Shown here: one piece after another, positions 38,810-47,588 of the stretch | Layout: every line of letters starts with the position of its first letter | How positions within the stretch are numbered: the first letter of the stretch is position 1 | The notes under the pieces: model-generated | What the model was told of the DNA's origin: nothing | Databases searched by the model: none | The model's input: the letters and a program-made list of their open reading frames with translations, nothing else | Made by a program: the position numbers and the translations under genes | Origin: Thaumarchaeota archaeon CSP1-1 | Lineage (GTDB): Archaea; Thermoproteota; Nitrososphaeria; Nitrososphaerales; Nitrosopumilaceae | Length of the DNA: 64,000 nucleotides | Assembly: GCA_001443365.1 (NCBI GenBank) | Contig: LDXL01000008.1 | Coordinates: 185,687 to 249,686, forward strand | Reading direction: 5' to 3'

Positions 38810-40124
38810 TCTAAAAACTAATCTTCGTGCAGCCATAAAAAAAATTGTAAATTCTTCTGGCATTGACGAGGAACTAATAAAAGAATTATCTAAAGATGTA
38901 CAACGTGCCCTCTTACAATCTGATGTGAATGTAAAATTAGTATTAGAAATAACAAAAAATCTTGAGGAGAGATCGCTTAAAGAAACTCCTCCACCAGGAC
39001 TTTCTCGAAAAGATCACATTGTAAAAATTCTATATGATGAACTAGCTAAACTACTAGGAAACGAAACTGAATTTTCTTTCAAACCTGGTAAGTTAAACAA
39101 GGTACTAATGCTTGGAATACAGGGTAGCGGCAAGACAACAGTCACAGGGAAACTTTCAAAATTTTTAACAAAACAGGGCTACAAAGTGGGCGTCATAGGT
39201 GCAGATACATACAGGCCTGGAGCATTGGTTCAACTTAAGACAAACTGTGAGAAGGAAAATATCGAAGTTTATGGAGAAGAAAAAACAAAAGATTCTCCTC
39301 TAATAGTAAAAAATGGACTCAAGCATTTTGAAAATTCCAATCTAGACATTGTTCTAATTGATACCGCAGGCAGACACAAAGAAGAAAAAGATCTCTTAGA
39401 TGAAATGACTCAGATTAACAAAGTTGCCGAACCTGATTTGGTCTTATTGGTAATAGATGGAACTATTGGTCAGCAGTGTTATTCTCAGGCAGAGGCATTT
39501 CACAAAATAGTCCCAGTAGGCGGAATTGTTATTACAAAACTTGATAGTTCTGCAAAAGGAGGTGGTGCAATAGCTGCATCTGCAGCAACTGGTGCTCAAA
39601 TAATGTACATTGGTACTGGCGAACGAATTGATGACCTAGAAAAATTTTCTCCAACTAGATTCGTGGGAAGGCTTCTTGGTATGGGCGATTTACAAGCTCT
39701 TTTAGATTTAGCCAAAAGACTTGAGAGCGAAGCTGATGATGTACGTCTAAAGCGTATATCAAGTGGAAAAATGAACATGGATGATTTTTACTATCAACTA
39801 GAAGAAGTAACCAAAGTAGGTTCACTCAAAGGATTATTGGATAGTATGCCAGGCTTTTCGGGAATGGTTAAAGAAGATCAACTTGATCAAGTTGAAGGAA
39901 GAATGGAAAAATGGCGTTACATTATTCAAAGCATGAACAAGGAAGAAAAAGCAGATCCTGATCTTCTTAACGCATCACGAATTAAAAGAATAGCAAGAGG
40001 TTCTGGATGGCCAGAGCATGAAGTCAAAGAACTTGTAAAAAATTATAATAACTCAAAAAATATGATGAAAGCCTCTAAAGGCAGACAGATGCAAGGGGCG
40101 CTTCGAAGAATGGGCTTAGGATAG
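38799..40124 (+). CDS. srp54: Signal recognition particle protein SRP54
   Basis: 441 residues with NG and M domains. P-loop GIQGSGKTTVTGKLS (about 105), DTAGRHKEEKD, KLDSSAKGGG, and the methionine-rich, RNA-binding end (MPGFSGMVKED, RIARGSGWPEHEVKELVKNY). SRP54 delivers ribosomes with signal peptides to the membrane via 7S RNA and SRP19. Overlap with dph6 and tight spacing to pus10 suggest one transcript. Confidence 0.96.
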   Translation: MLDNLKTNLRAAIKKIVNSSGIDEELIKELSKDVQRALLQSDVNVKLVLEITKNLEERSLKETPPPGLSRKDHIVKILYDELAKLLGNETEFSFKPGKLNKVLMLGIQGSGKTTVTGKLSKFLTKQGYKVGVIGADTYRPGALVQLKTNCEKENIEVYGEEKTKDSPLIVKNGLKHFENSNLDIVLIDTAGRHKEEKDLLDEMTQINKVAEPDLVLLVIDGTIGQQCYSQAEAFHKIVPVGGIVITKLDSSAKGGGAIAASAATGAQIMYIGTGERIDDLEKFSPTRFVGRLLGMGDLQALLDLAKRLESEADDVRLKRISSGKMNMDDFYYQLEEVTKVGSLKGLLDSMPGFSGMVKEDQLDQVEGRMEKWRYIIQSMNKEEKADPDLLNASRIKRIARGSGWPEHEVKELVKNYNNSKNMMKASKGRQMQGALRRMGLG

Positions 40125-40159
40125 AACTTTTACTATAGTAATTTCAAATAGTAATCATA

Positions 40160-41350
40160 ATGTATTCACAACAAAAGGCCAAAATTACTAATAAAAATCT
40201 TGATCAATATCTATTACAAGCAAAAAAAATTCTTAACGAGTATGTTCTTTGTGATTATTGCGCAGGTAGATTATTTGCAAAAAAAATGGGGCTGTCATCC
40301 CATCAATTACTAGGGAAAAAAATTAAAAACCTGCTGCATTACAAGTCAACAAAAAATTGTTACATTTGTAAGGATATTCTTTCAAACCTAAAGACAATCA
40401 TTAATAGAATACTAGAAAAATCCTCAGACTACGAATTTTCCACATTTGTAATTGGGGCAATTTTAAGACCATCAGTAACCGATAGAGACGATGTTATTAG
40501 ATCAAAATTTAAGCTGCAGGGAATTGACAGTGTAAAAACTGCAATAACTCAACAATTGGCAAAAAAATTTGCAAAGAAAACTAAAACAAAGGTTGACTTT
40601 CTTTGCCCAGATCTGACTTTTACATTTAATTTCAAAAATGATTCATGTGAACTACAAGCAAGAACTTTGATCCTATCTGGAAGATATATAAAAAAAATAC
40701 GTGGAATGCCTCAGAAACAAATTCCTTGCACAAATTGTAAAGGAAGAGGCTGCCTTGAGTGTAATTATCATGGAATTTCCAAATTTACAAGTATTGAAGG
40801 AAAAATTTCCAAACTTCTATTTGAAAAATTTAATGGAACTCAGACAAAAATTACCTGGATTGGTGGTGAAGATAAAAACAGTCTTGTTTTAGGTAACGGG
40901 CGACCTTTTTTTGCCAAGCTATTAAATCCAAAAAAAAGAAAAGCCAGCCTAGAAAAAAAATTTGCTGAAGATGAAATAGAAATTCATAATCTTAAAATAA
41001 TTTCTAAAATTCCTAAAGAGCCAATCCATTTTAAATCAACAATCGAATTATCAATCTTTACTGAAAAGAAATTAAACTCAAAAGATCTTACTTCTCTTAA
41101 AAGCCTCATAAAAACTCCAATAGTGATTTATGAAAAACCTAACAAACGAAATCAAAAATCTATTTACAGCGTTAAATTCAAAAAATCTTCCCCAAAATCC
41201 TTTTTACTTTGGATTACTGCTGACGGAGGTCTTCCTATAAAGCGATTCGTAGAAGGGAACGACATTCAGCCTAATGTTGCTGAACTGATTGGACACAAAT
41301 GTGAATGTAAGGAATTTGATTTCCATAAAATTGATTTGATAAATTTCTAA
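40160..41350 (+). CDS. pus10: tRNA pseudouridine synthase Pus10
   Basis: 396 residues. N-terminal zinc-binding domain (CDYCAGRLFAKKMGL and CYICKDIL), THUMP-like middle and the catalytic domain with GGEDKNSLVLGNGRPF carrying the Asp and the final part DGGLPIKRFVEG. A CxxC...CxxC group (CTNCKGRGCLEC) lies in the middle. It makes pseudouridine 54/55 in archaeal tRNA. 35 bases after srp54. Confidence 0.9.
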   Translation: MYSQQKAKITNKNLDQYLLQAKKILNEYVLCDYCAGRLFAKKMGLSSHQLLGKKIKNLLHYKSTKNCYICKDILSNLKTIINRILEKSSDYEFSTFVIGAILRPSVTDRDDVIRSKFKLQGIDSVKTAITQQLAKKFAKKTKTKVDFLCPDLTFTFNFKNDSCELQARTLILSGRYIKKIRGMPQKQIPCTNCKGRGCLECNYHGISKFTSIEGKISKLLFEKFNGTQTKITWIGGEDKNSLVLGNGRPFFAKLLNPKKRKASLEKKFAEDEIEIHNLKIISKIPKEPIHFKSTIELSIFTEKKLNSKDLTSLKSLIKTPIVIYEKPNKRNQKSIYSVKFKKSSPKSFLLWITADGGLPIKRFVEGNDIQPNVAELIGHKCECKEFDFHKIDLINF

Positions 41351-41407
41351 ATTAGTACTAATCTATTATCACAATCATTTTCTTCTATTATTCTATAGGG
41401 TACCTTT

Positions 41408-41459
41408 GAAGTGAGGGTACATTACTAGCCTGCCTCAAACTGTAGTTTCCCCCCACTTC
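41408..41459 (+). ncRNA. Candidate structured RNA between pus10 and the next gene
   Basis: GAAGTGAGGG (41408-41417) can pair with CCCCCCACTTC (41449-41459) with one mismatch, and AAAC-TGTA-GTTT lies inside. G+C is much higher than in the surrounding intergenic DNA. It may be a pus10 3'-end structure or a small RNA. Confidence 0.4.
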
Positions 41460-41564
41460 GGAATTGAAGGATAACATAAACAAATAGAGTACTAACAAAA
41501 GAGTTACTAAGAAATCGTCATAGCTTAGATTATATTTGATTCAGCTAGTTTTCGACTTTGTTCA

Positions 41565-42266
41565 TTGGATCCGTTGATAAAAGTTAAGGAGGCACATCTA
41601 AAAGGAATCTTACCTGATGATGTATTTGATTTAGTCATAAAACGATTCCCGTTAGTTGTTTCAGGCATAGATAGGATTGAGAGCGCCTCAGGCATCAATT
41701 ATCCAATTGCTTATGTAGACCCCTCATTAGTTATTTCTTCATCTAGTTCATATGATTACGGAATACTTTTTGCACGAACCATTCCACTTATTTTTGAAAA
41801 TCAACTACAAGTTGTAATACAGATCTCTGCTCCTCTTGTCGCATATGGTTTGAAAGGTACAATTCATGCGATTTTGGCACATGAATTTCTCCACTACCTG
41901 GATTTGATAAAGAAGGTATCTAAAATGGAATTGCTTTCCGATGAAATATCGGGAAATTTATTTGAAAATGTTTATGCGGATAGCACTAGACTTTTTGAAC
42001 CAAGAGTAGTTTTTAATGATAAAACGCTACTTTTGCATATTACGAAAAAATTTCCAGCGGGTTTTAAAGATTACAAACTAGAAGACAAGACTGTAAAGTT
42101 TTGGATTAAAAAAAATCTTCCATCAACTAACATCACTATGGATACTAACATAATTAAATTATCAACAGAAGCATTAGCAAAAATTAAACTTGATCCAATT
42201 CTTATAAGAAAGATGAAAGAATTAGAAGAAAAAAATACTAAAATTCGTAAGAAAAAATATTTTTAA
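41565..42266 (+). CDS. Putative zincin-like protein with HExxH motif
   Basis: 233 residues from a TTG. The central helix contains AILAHEFLHYLDL, i.e. HEFLH, the HExxH metal-binding pattern, with hydrophobic neighbours before it; no third ligand is obvious. The N-terminus and C-terminus (KKYF end) are basic. No signal peptide. Function unknown; a protease role is an inference. Ends where the ribosomal-protein operon terminates. Confidence 0.6.
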   Translation: MDPLIKVKEAHLKGILPDDVFDLVIKRFPLVVSGIDRIESASGINYPIAYVDPSLVISSSSSYDYGILFARTIPLIFENQLQVVIQISAPLVAYGLKGTIHAILAHEFLHYLDLIKKVSKMELLSDEISGNLFENVYADSTRLFEPRVVFNDKTLLLHITKKFPAGFKDYKLEDKTVKFWIKKNLPSTNITMDTNIIKLSTEALAKIKLDPILIRKMKELEEKNTKIRKKKYF

Positions 42267-42440
42267 CTATTGTACATATTCTGTAAGGCCACATTTTCCA
42301 CACGTTCGTCGATTTTTATGTTCTGACATAAAAACACCTTTTCCACATCGAGAACAAACTTTATGGGTTTTTGATGCTTTATCGCCATCAACTTTATAAT
42401 ATTTGTAAACATTTGGACTGGAACCCTTCTTACCTGCCAT
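42267..42440 (-). CDS. rps27ae: Ribosomal protein S27ae (aS27e-type zinc ribbon)
   Basis: 57 residues: MAGKKGSSPNVYKYYKVDGD, then CSRCGKGVFMSEHKNRRTCG, KCGLTEYVQ. The two pairs CSRC and CGKC form the C4 zinc ribbon of S27ae, here as the free short form without ubiquitin. It sits two bases after the S24e gene in the same direction, the usual archaeal order. Missed by size-based ORF calls. Confidence 0.92.
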   Translation of the reverse strand: MAGKKGSSPNVYKYYKVDGDKASKTHKVCSRCGKGVFMSEHKNRRTCGKCGLTEYVQ

Positions 42441-42442
42441 TC

Positions 42443-42847
42443 TTAGCTTTTCTCCTCAGCATGTTTTGATTCCTTTTTTTTCTCAAGAGGTTTTGACTCT
42501 GGAGCTTCTTTTGTCTCAGCCGGTTTTTCTTCTACCGCTGGAGCTTCAAGTTTTTCCTTTTCAGCCTTGGCTTTTTCTAATCGCTTGAAAATTACAGGAT
42601 TGATTTGACGTTTTGCAAGGTTTTCATCATCATATACATAAAATGTTCCAGTAATTGAGGGTCTCCCAGTCTGATTTTTCATGTTAATTGGAATGACTAT
42701 CTTCCCATCAAGCTTGAATTGTTTTTTTACCATATCTACAGCATCAAGTTTTTTCAATTTACCACCAATACCGGCAAAAGTACAAGTAATCTCTCTTCTA
42801 GATAGAAATGAATTATTTACATCATTTACAGTTTCAATCATTGACAT
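42443..42847 (-). CDS. rps24e: Ribosomal protein S24e
   Basis: 134 residues. S24e core in the first 100 (SFLSRREITCTFAGIGGKLK, GKIVIPINMKNQTGRPSITG, TFYVYDDENLAKRQINPVIF) with a low-complexity E/K/P/A tail of about 40 residues (AVEEKPAETKEAPES) not found in short archaeal forms. Start at 42847 or 42841. Part of the 30S subunit. Confidence 0.93.
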   Translation of the reverse strand: MSMIETVNDVNNSFLSRREITCTFAGIGGKLKKLDAVDMVKKQFKLDGKIVIPINMKNQTGRPSITGTFYVYDDENLAKRQINPVIFKRLEKAKAEKEKLEAPAVEEKPAETKEAPESKPLEKKKESKHAEEKS

Positions 42848-42910
42848 GTACCCAAATCCTTGCTATAGTTCATATAAATTTAATTGAAAATTACGAAGAA
42901 ATTTAAGAAA

Positions 42911-43489
42911 ATGAAACAATTTCACTTTATGGACCGCTTTATGCTTCATCTAAAAAATGAAAGTTTTATTCCAAAAAATGCTTCAGATCTTCTTCATCAG
43001 GCACGTGATATTTGTTCAGGAATGGATGCTACTATAAGAGATGCTAGAGTTTCAAGAAAGTATCTAGAATTTGATATATCAATTAAAAAAGAAAAATTAG
43101 ACGAACTTGTACGAAAACTGAAGATCTTAGGAGAACTTGATCACGCCAAACACGTTGTAGAAGAAAAAAAACCTAAAGAAGACTCTATCAATGAGGGAAT
43201 TTTTTATTTTAATAATGAAAGGTTCTGGGAGTGTCATGAGATTCTTGAAAGCGTTTGGAAAAACTGCTATGAGGGAGAAAGAGACCTTGTTCAAGGAATT
43301 ATTCTAGTTGCTGCTGCACTAGTTCATTATCAGAAAAACGAAAACCAAATTTGCATTTCAATTCTAGGACGTGCATTAAAGAAGCTATCAAATGCTACAG
43401 GAAATTATTACAACATTGATGTTGATAGTTTAAAAAATAAGATAGCTGAAATGAAAAATTCCGGACAAGTTGCTACATTTGTGATTTAA
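42911..43489 (+). CDS. RNA-binding-like N-domain plus DUF309 domain protein
   Basis: 192 residues from ATG 42911; an in-frame TTG at 42884 is also possible. The C-terminal 90 residues match DUF309 (FYFNNERFWECHEILESVWK, LVQGIILVAAALVHYQKNE). The first 90 (FIPKNASDLLHQARDICSGM, KYLEFDISIKKEKLDELVRK) look like a small alpha/beta domain. DUF309 proteins are of unknown role. Overlaps the end of apgM on the other strand. Confidence 0.75.
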   Translation: MKQFHFMDRFMLHLKNESFIPKNASDLLHQARDICSGMDATIRDARVSRKYLEFDISIKKEKLDELVRKLKILGELDHAKHVVEEKKPKEDSINEGIFYFNNERFWECHEILESVWKNCYEGERDLVQGIILVAAALVHYQKNENQICISILGRALKKLSNATGNYYNIDVDSLKNKIAEMKNSGQVATFVI

Positions 43490-44738
43490 TTAGTTCAAGT
43501 CCTGTTTTTACTACCTGTGATCCTTCTAGTAGTCCTATTTTTCCCTTTTTGGATTCAATTTCGGTAAACCTTACAGTGTTATCTTTTTTAATTGAATCCC
43601 CTGAGACAAGAAGAGGTACAGGATCATCACTATGACCCTTGTTAATACATGGGGTAGAATGATCTGAAGAAATCATCACCGATACCTTCTTGGTATCAAT
43701 ATTGTCAAGTAAAGTTCCAAAGAATCTTCTGTCAATCTCTTCAATGTTTTTCATTTTTCCAATGGCATCGCCATCATGGCCAAATTCATCAGGTCCTTTC
43801 AAATGAACGTAAATGGCATTTTGCGTTTCCATTGCTTTTGTTGCAACTCTTGCTTTTTCCTCATAATCAGTCATGCCTCCGGCACTATAGGCTTTCATTT
43901 TTAGAACTTCTGAGATGCCCAATTCAACTGGCATATCAACAATACATGAAAAATTCATCGAATACAACTCATTTATCGGTTTTACTACTGGGTATCTATT
44001 TCCAGCATCACGTAATAGTATGCTGTTTAGAAGCTTCTTGCCATTTTTGTTTCTTCTATGGTTAACTTCACTTCGTTTCATTATGCCAAGTGACTGTTCA
44101 GTAAATTCATTAACTAATTTGGCAGTAAGGTTAGAGCTAGATGACTCATTTAAGGGAAGGCATTTTTCGATTTTCATATAATCAGTAACAGCTTTTGCTA
44201 TACCCATCCCTGCGATTCTGGAATATGCAGGATCTGAATTGGTAATATCAGATGAGAGAGGCTGTCCATCACATCTAATCCTGACTGTGACCCTATGTCC
44301 AATTGTTGGCGCTACTACTACGGAAGTATTGGGAATAGAAAATCTAGTATGTTGTTCAATTTCTTTTGCAATTTCTAGTGCATCTTCTCGCTCAATCCTT
44401 CTACCTGCTCTTCTGTCTATGATGACTCCATCATCATTTAATGTCGCAAAGTTTCCTCTTAACGCCAAATCCCCATCTTTAAAATCAGTTCCTACGCCTA
44501 TTGCTTCAATAACACCTCTTCCAACATAGTCGTCATGCTGAAATTTGTAACCTAGCATGTTGAAAACAGCAATGTCAGATTCAGGAGCAATTCCCTTACC
44601 CACTGAAATAACTTCCCCCATTGCACCATTTTTTGTTAATTTATCAAGATTTGGAGTAACAGCAGAATCTAAAGGAGTCTTTCCTTTGAGATCTGGATGT
44701 GGAAGATCTCCTACTCCATCTAATAAGACATAAACCAT
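43473..44738 (-). CDS. apgM: 2,3-bisphosphoglycerate-independent phosphoglycerate mutase (archaeal)
   Basis: 421 residues from ATG 44738 (GTG two codons earlier possible). Alkaline-phosphatase fold: VYVLLDGVGDLPHPDLKGKT, SDIAVFNMLGY with the catalytic Ser, KGPDEFGHDG, and SSDHSTPCINKGHSDDPVP at the metal site. Converts 3- and 2-phosphoglycerate in glycolysis/gluconeogenesis. Divergent from the GalT-like gene. Confidence 0.93.
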   Translation of the reverse strand: MVYVLLDGVGDLPHPDLKGKTPLDSAVTPNLDKLTKNGAMGEVISVGKGIAPESDIAVFNMLGYKFQHDDYVGRGVIEAIGVGTDFKDGDLALRGNFATLNDDGVIIDRRAGRRIEREDALEIAKEIEQHTRFSIPNTSVVVAPTIGHRVTVRIRCDGQPLSSDITNSDPAYSRIAGMGIAKAVTDYMKIEKCLPLNESSSSNLTAKLVNEFTEQSLGIMKRSEVNHRRNKNGKKLLNSILLRDAGNRYPVVKPINELYSMNFSCIVDMPVELGISEVLKMKAYSAGGMTDYEEKARVATKAMETQNAIYVHLKGPDEFGHDGDAIGKMKNIEEIDRRFFGTLLDNIDTKKVSVMISSDHSTPCINKGHSDDPVPLLVSGDSIKKDNTVRFTEIESKKGKIGLLEGSQVVKTGLELIKSQM

Positions 44739-44888
44739 GTGCACATCAGAATTTTCTGTGATGCTTATCAGCTCCTTTCTTCTGCAATTATTATGGTTAC
44801 TTTAAATCTTGCAATCACTTTGACCAATTTATCTAAAAATATCGATCCATAGAAAGCTTTTAACACGTAAATTTTTTCTCTATTTGTT

Positions 44889-45905
44889 ATGGGAGAGATG
44901 CGCAAAGATTCTATTCTTGAGAGATTTATGATCATATCTTCAGGTAATGGTAAAGTTATCGATAGTAAAAAATCGCCTTATTCACCTGGAAATGAAGCTA
45001 TGACAAACCCTTCAGTTCTTTCTCTGGTAGCAAGAGATGGTATGTTACAAAGACTTCAAGATAGTGAAGATAGTTATGTTAAAGGTTGGACAATAAGGGT
45101 TTTTGAAAGCAAAAATCCAGCCGTATCAATCACGACAGAAAATACCTATAGCGATAAACCTCACTACAGTGAACCTGCTTATGGCTATCATTATATCGTA
45201 GTTGCTTCTCCAAACCAAAATGACTCTTTTGCAACAATTGATGTTGAACAGTGGTCAAACATACTTGTAGTTATTCAAGACAGGTTGAGATGGTTATACA
45301 CACAGAAAGGGGTGACCTATGTTTCGATTTATGCAAATCATGGCAAGGAAGCAGGTGCCGAGATTTCTCATCCTCACCTGCATGTGGTGACATTTTCTAC
45401 CATCCCACCAGTAATTGAAGCTGAAGCAGAGGCCACACATAGGATTTTGAATGAAAAAGGCGTTTGTGCATTATGTCAAACTGTAACAGCTGAAACTGGA
45501 GGACCAAGACAAATTTTACAAAGTGAGGGATTCATTGCCTTTTGTCCTTGGGCCCCATCACATCCATACGAATTTTGGATTTGTCCCAAAAAACATACAA
45601 CCAGCTTTTCAAAAATAACTCAAAAAGAAATAAACGATCTTTCTTTGATTTTACGAGCAACCCTAGGTGGATTAACAAATAGCATCACCGATTTGTCTTA
45701 TAATTTCGTATTTCACCTGTCACCTGAAAAAAAGAATAGCAGACAAATTCATTGGCATATTGAGGTGTACCCAATTACTGCCCCCTGGTCTGGACTAGAG
45801 CGTGGTTATGGAGTATTTTTGAATAAAATCTCTCCTGAACAAGCAGCTGAAAAACTTGGTGCTTCATGCCGAAAAGAACTGGCTAAACTAGTGGGTATAG
45901 TATAG
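44889..45905 (+). CDS. GalT-like nucleotidyltransferase (HIT superfamily)
   Basis: 338 residues. Two HIT-like halves with the motif ISHPHLHVVTFS in the first and IHWHIEVYPI in the second; CALC, then a late SPEKKNSRQIHWH. This is galactose-1-phosphate uridylyltransferase-like, but the active site reads HPHLH rather than the bacterial HPHGQ, as in ADP/UDP-sugar phosphorylase relatives. The substrate is unclear; gal genes are not nearby. Confidence 0.82.
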   Translation: MGEMRKDSILERFMIISSGNGKVIDSKKSPYSPGNEAMTNPSVLSLVARDGMLQRLQDSEDSYVKGWTIRVFESKNPAVSITTENTYSDKPHYSEPAYGYHYIVVASPNQNDSFATIDVEQWSNILVVIQDRLRWLYTQKGVTYVSIYANHGKEAGAEISHPHLHVVTFSTIPPVIEAEAEATHRILNEKGVCALCQTVTAETGGPRQILQSEGFIAFCPWAPSHPYEFWICPKKHTTSFSKITQKEINDLSLILRATLGGLTNSITDLSYNFVFHLSPEKKNSRQIHWHIEVYPITAPWSGLERGYGVFLNKISPEQAAEKLGASCRKELAKLVGIV

Positions 45906-45949
45906 ACCCCCTGCATAGTTTAATTATCTTCTATAAAGTTTCAAGTTGT

Positions 45950-46372
45950 ATGGGAATTGAAAAATACATAGCTGCAGCAAGTCTTGGTTTGTTCATTATG
46001 TTTGTTGGCGAAATTATTACTCTTTATGATTTCATGATACAGCCACCAAGAGAGATTGAACCAGAGCCAAAAATTTTACAATTTATTTCCATCGGTGTTG
46101 CACCAGCTTGCGTGCTAGCTGGAACTACTTTTATTATGTCAAAAAGATATGGTTCAAAACCAATAGGTCTAATGATAATTGCAAGTGGAGTGATACTTTT
46201 TGTTGGTATGATGATAGCTCAATCCCTCATTGATAGTATTGACCAAGCTTACTTGATTGGAACTGTAATTATTACTCCGCCTCTCTTTATGGGCGTCTCA
46301 ATTCCTGTAATAATTTTCGGTGTGATATTGTTTAGAATAAAAAAACCGAAACCGAAAAAAGAATATCTCTAA
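45950..46372 (+). CDS. Four-helix membrane protein
   Basis: 140 residues with four hydrophobic segments (YIAAASLGLFIMFVGEIITL, LQFISIGVAPACVLAGTTFI, IGLMIIASGVILFVGMMIA, FMGVSIPVIIFGVILFRI) and a basic tail. No family recognised. It follows the GalT-like gene by 44 bases and ends over the convergent acetyltransferase stop. Confidence 0.7.
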   Translation: MGIEKYIAAASLGLFIMFVGEIITLYDFMIQPPREIEPEPKILQFISIGVAPACVLAGTTFIMSKRYGSKPIGLMIIASGVILFVGMMIAQSLIDSIDQAYLIGTVIITPPLFMGVSIPVIIFGVILFRIKKPKPKKEYL

Positions 46373-46806
46373 AAATGGTCGTAACGCATGCCATTTGAAT
46401 GTCTTATGAAACCAATCTTTTCATAAAATGGTTTTACTTCATCAGAACAATCTAAAATTGTTTTATAACAATTATTATCTTTAGCGAGATCTAGTAATGA
46501 TTGAACTAGCATTTCACCAATACCCTTTCCTTGATATTCTTTTGATACTACCACATCTTCAATATGAGATACATTTCCACCATCATGGATAAATTTTGGT
46601 TCAATTAACATAGTTGTCGAGCCAACAACTCTCTCACCTAAAATTGCAACGTACACTAAATGATTTGGATTGGATTTAATTTTGTTGTAAATTTCAATTG
46701 CTTTTTCTTTGTCAATATTACTTGCTGGTTTAAGGGAATCCATTGATTGTAAAAAGCCATTGAAGAGGTCTTTTTCTTCTAATTCTCTTATTGTTATGTC
46801 AACCAT
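46369..46806 (-). CDS. GNAT acetyltransferase, Gna1-like
   Basis: 145 residues. Acetyl-CoA motif VSKEYQGKGIGEMLVQSLLD, preceded by GNVSHIEDVVV and followed by NNCYKTILDCSDEVKPFYEK, a close match to glucosamine-6-phosphate N-acetyltransferase. It lies 9 bases after the nucleotidyltransferase gene and with it would supply UDP-GlcNAc precursors (inference). Confidence 0.85.
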   Translation of the reverse strand: MVDITIRELEEKDLFNGFLQSMDSLKPASNIDKEKAIEIYNKIKSNPNHLVYVAILGERVVGSTTMLIEPKFIHDGGNVSHIEDVVVSKEYQGKGIGEMLVQSLLDLAKDNNCYKTILDCSDEVKPFYEKIGFIRHSNGMRYDHF

Positions 46807-46815
46807 TTCTAGCCA

Positions 46816-47517
46816 TCAAATATTGCCTAATTTTTCAAGAAATTGTTGATAGGCCTTCTTATAGGATGCTTTATCCCCCACGTCCATGAATCCCTTTTTC
46901 GTTAGGAAACTATTAACTGGTTTTTTTCTGGCGATGGCTTTTTTGATAACATCATCCATTCCATACGGCTTGTTACTGGGAATCAGGTCAAAAACTTGGG
47001 GCTCCATAACATAACAACCGATATTGATGTTAGCCTTAATCTCGGGTTTTTCATTCCACCCTGTGACTCTACCATTCTTTGAGGTTTCAATCACTCCATA
47101 GTTGAGTCTGGTTTTGTACTCGTAAAGGCTCATAGTGATAAAAGATTTTTTTTTATTATGCTGATTGATCATTTCTCTTAAATTAAAATCAAAAATTGAA
47201 TCTCCATAAACACAAACAAATGAATCATCAATTAATTGCTCTGCAGTTTTTAACTGTCCTGCAGTTGCAAGAGGCTTGCTTGCTACTGCATATTCTATAT
47301 CCATCCCAAATCTTGCGCCATTCTCAAAATAATCCTCGATAGTTTTTCTAAGATAACTTACACACAAAACTGTATTTTTGATACCGTTTTTTCTTAACCA
47401 TTCAATAAGATGTTCTAGCAGTGGTTTTTCTCCTAGAGGAAGCATTGGTTTTGGAACAAATGTTGTATATGGTTGTAATCTAGTACCTAGACCACCTGCT
47501 AATATTACAGCTTTCAC
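46816..47517 (-). CDS. Sugar-1-phosphate nucleotidyltransferase
   Basis: 233 residues: MKAVILAGGLGTRLQPYTTF, VPKPMLPLGEKPLLEHLIEW signature and VCVYGDSIFDF at the metal site. Left-handed-helix domain of GlmU is absent. Family members activate glucose-, mannose- or GlcNAc-1-phosphate; pairing with the Gna1-like gene favours GlcNAc (inference). Confidence 0.9.
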   Translation of the reverse strand: MKAVILAGGLGTRLQPYTTFVPKPMLPLGEKPLLEHLIEWLRKNGIKNTVLCVSYLRKTIEDYFENGARFGMDIEYAVASKPLATAGQLKTAEQLIDDSFVCVYGDSIFDFNLREMINQHNKKKSFITMSLYEYKTRLNYGVIETSKNGRVTGWNEKPEIKANINIGCYVMEPQVFDLIPSNKPYGMDDVIKKAIARKKPVNSFLTKKGFMDVGDKASYKKAYQQFLEKLGNI

Positions 47518-47588
47518 GAGTTTGTATTTGAAATAATGACTATTTATGTTAGGATATAGATTTCTAATACACTACAATCAAACTTGAC

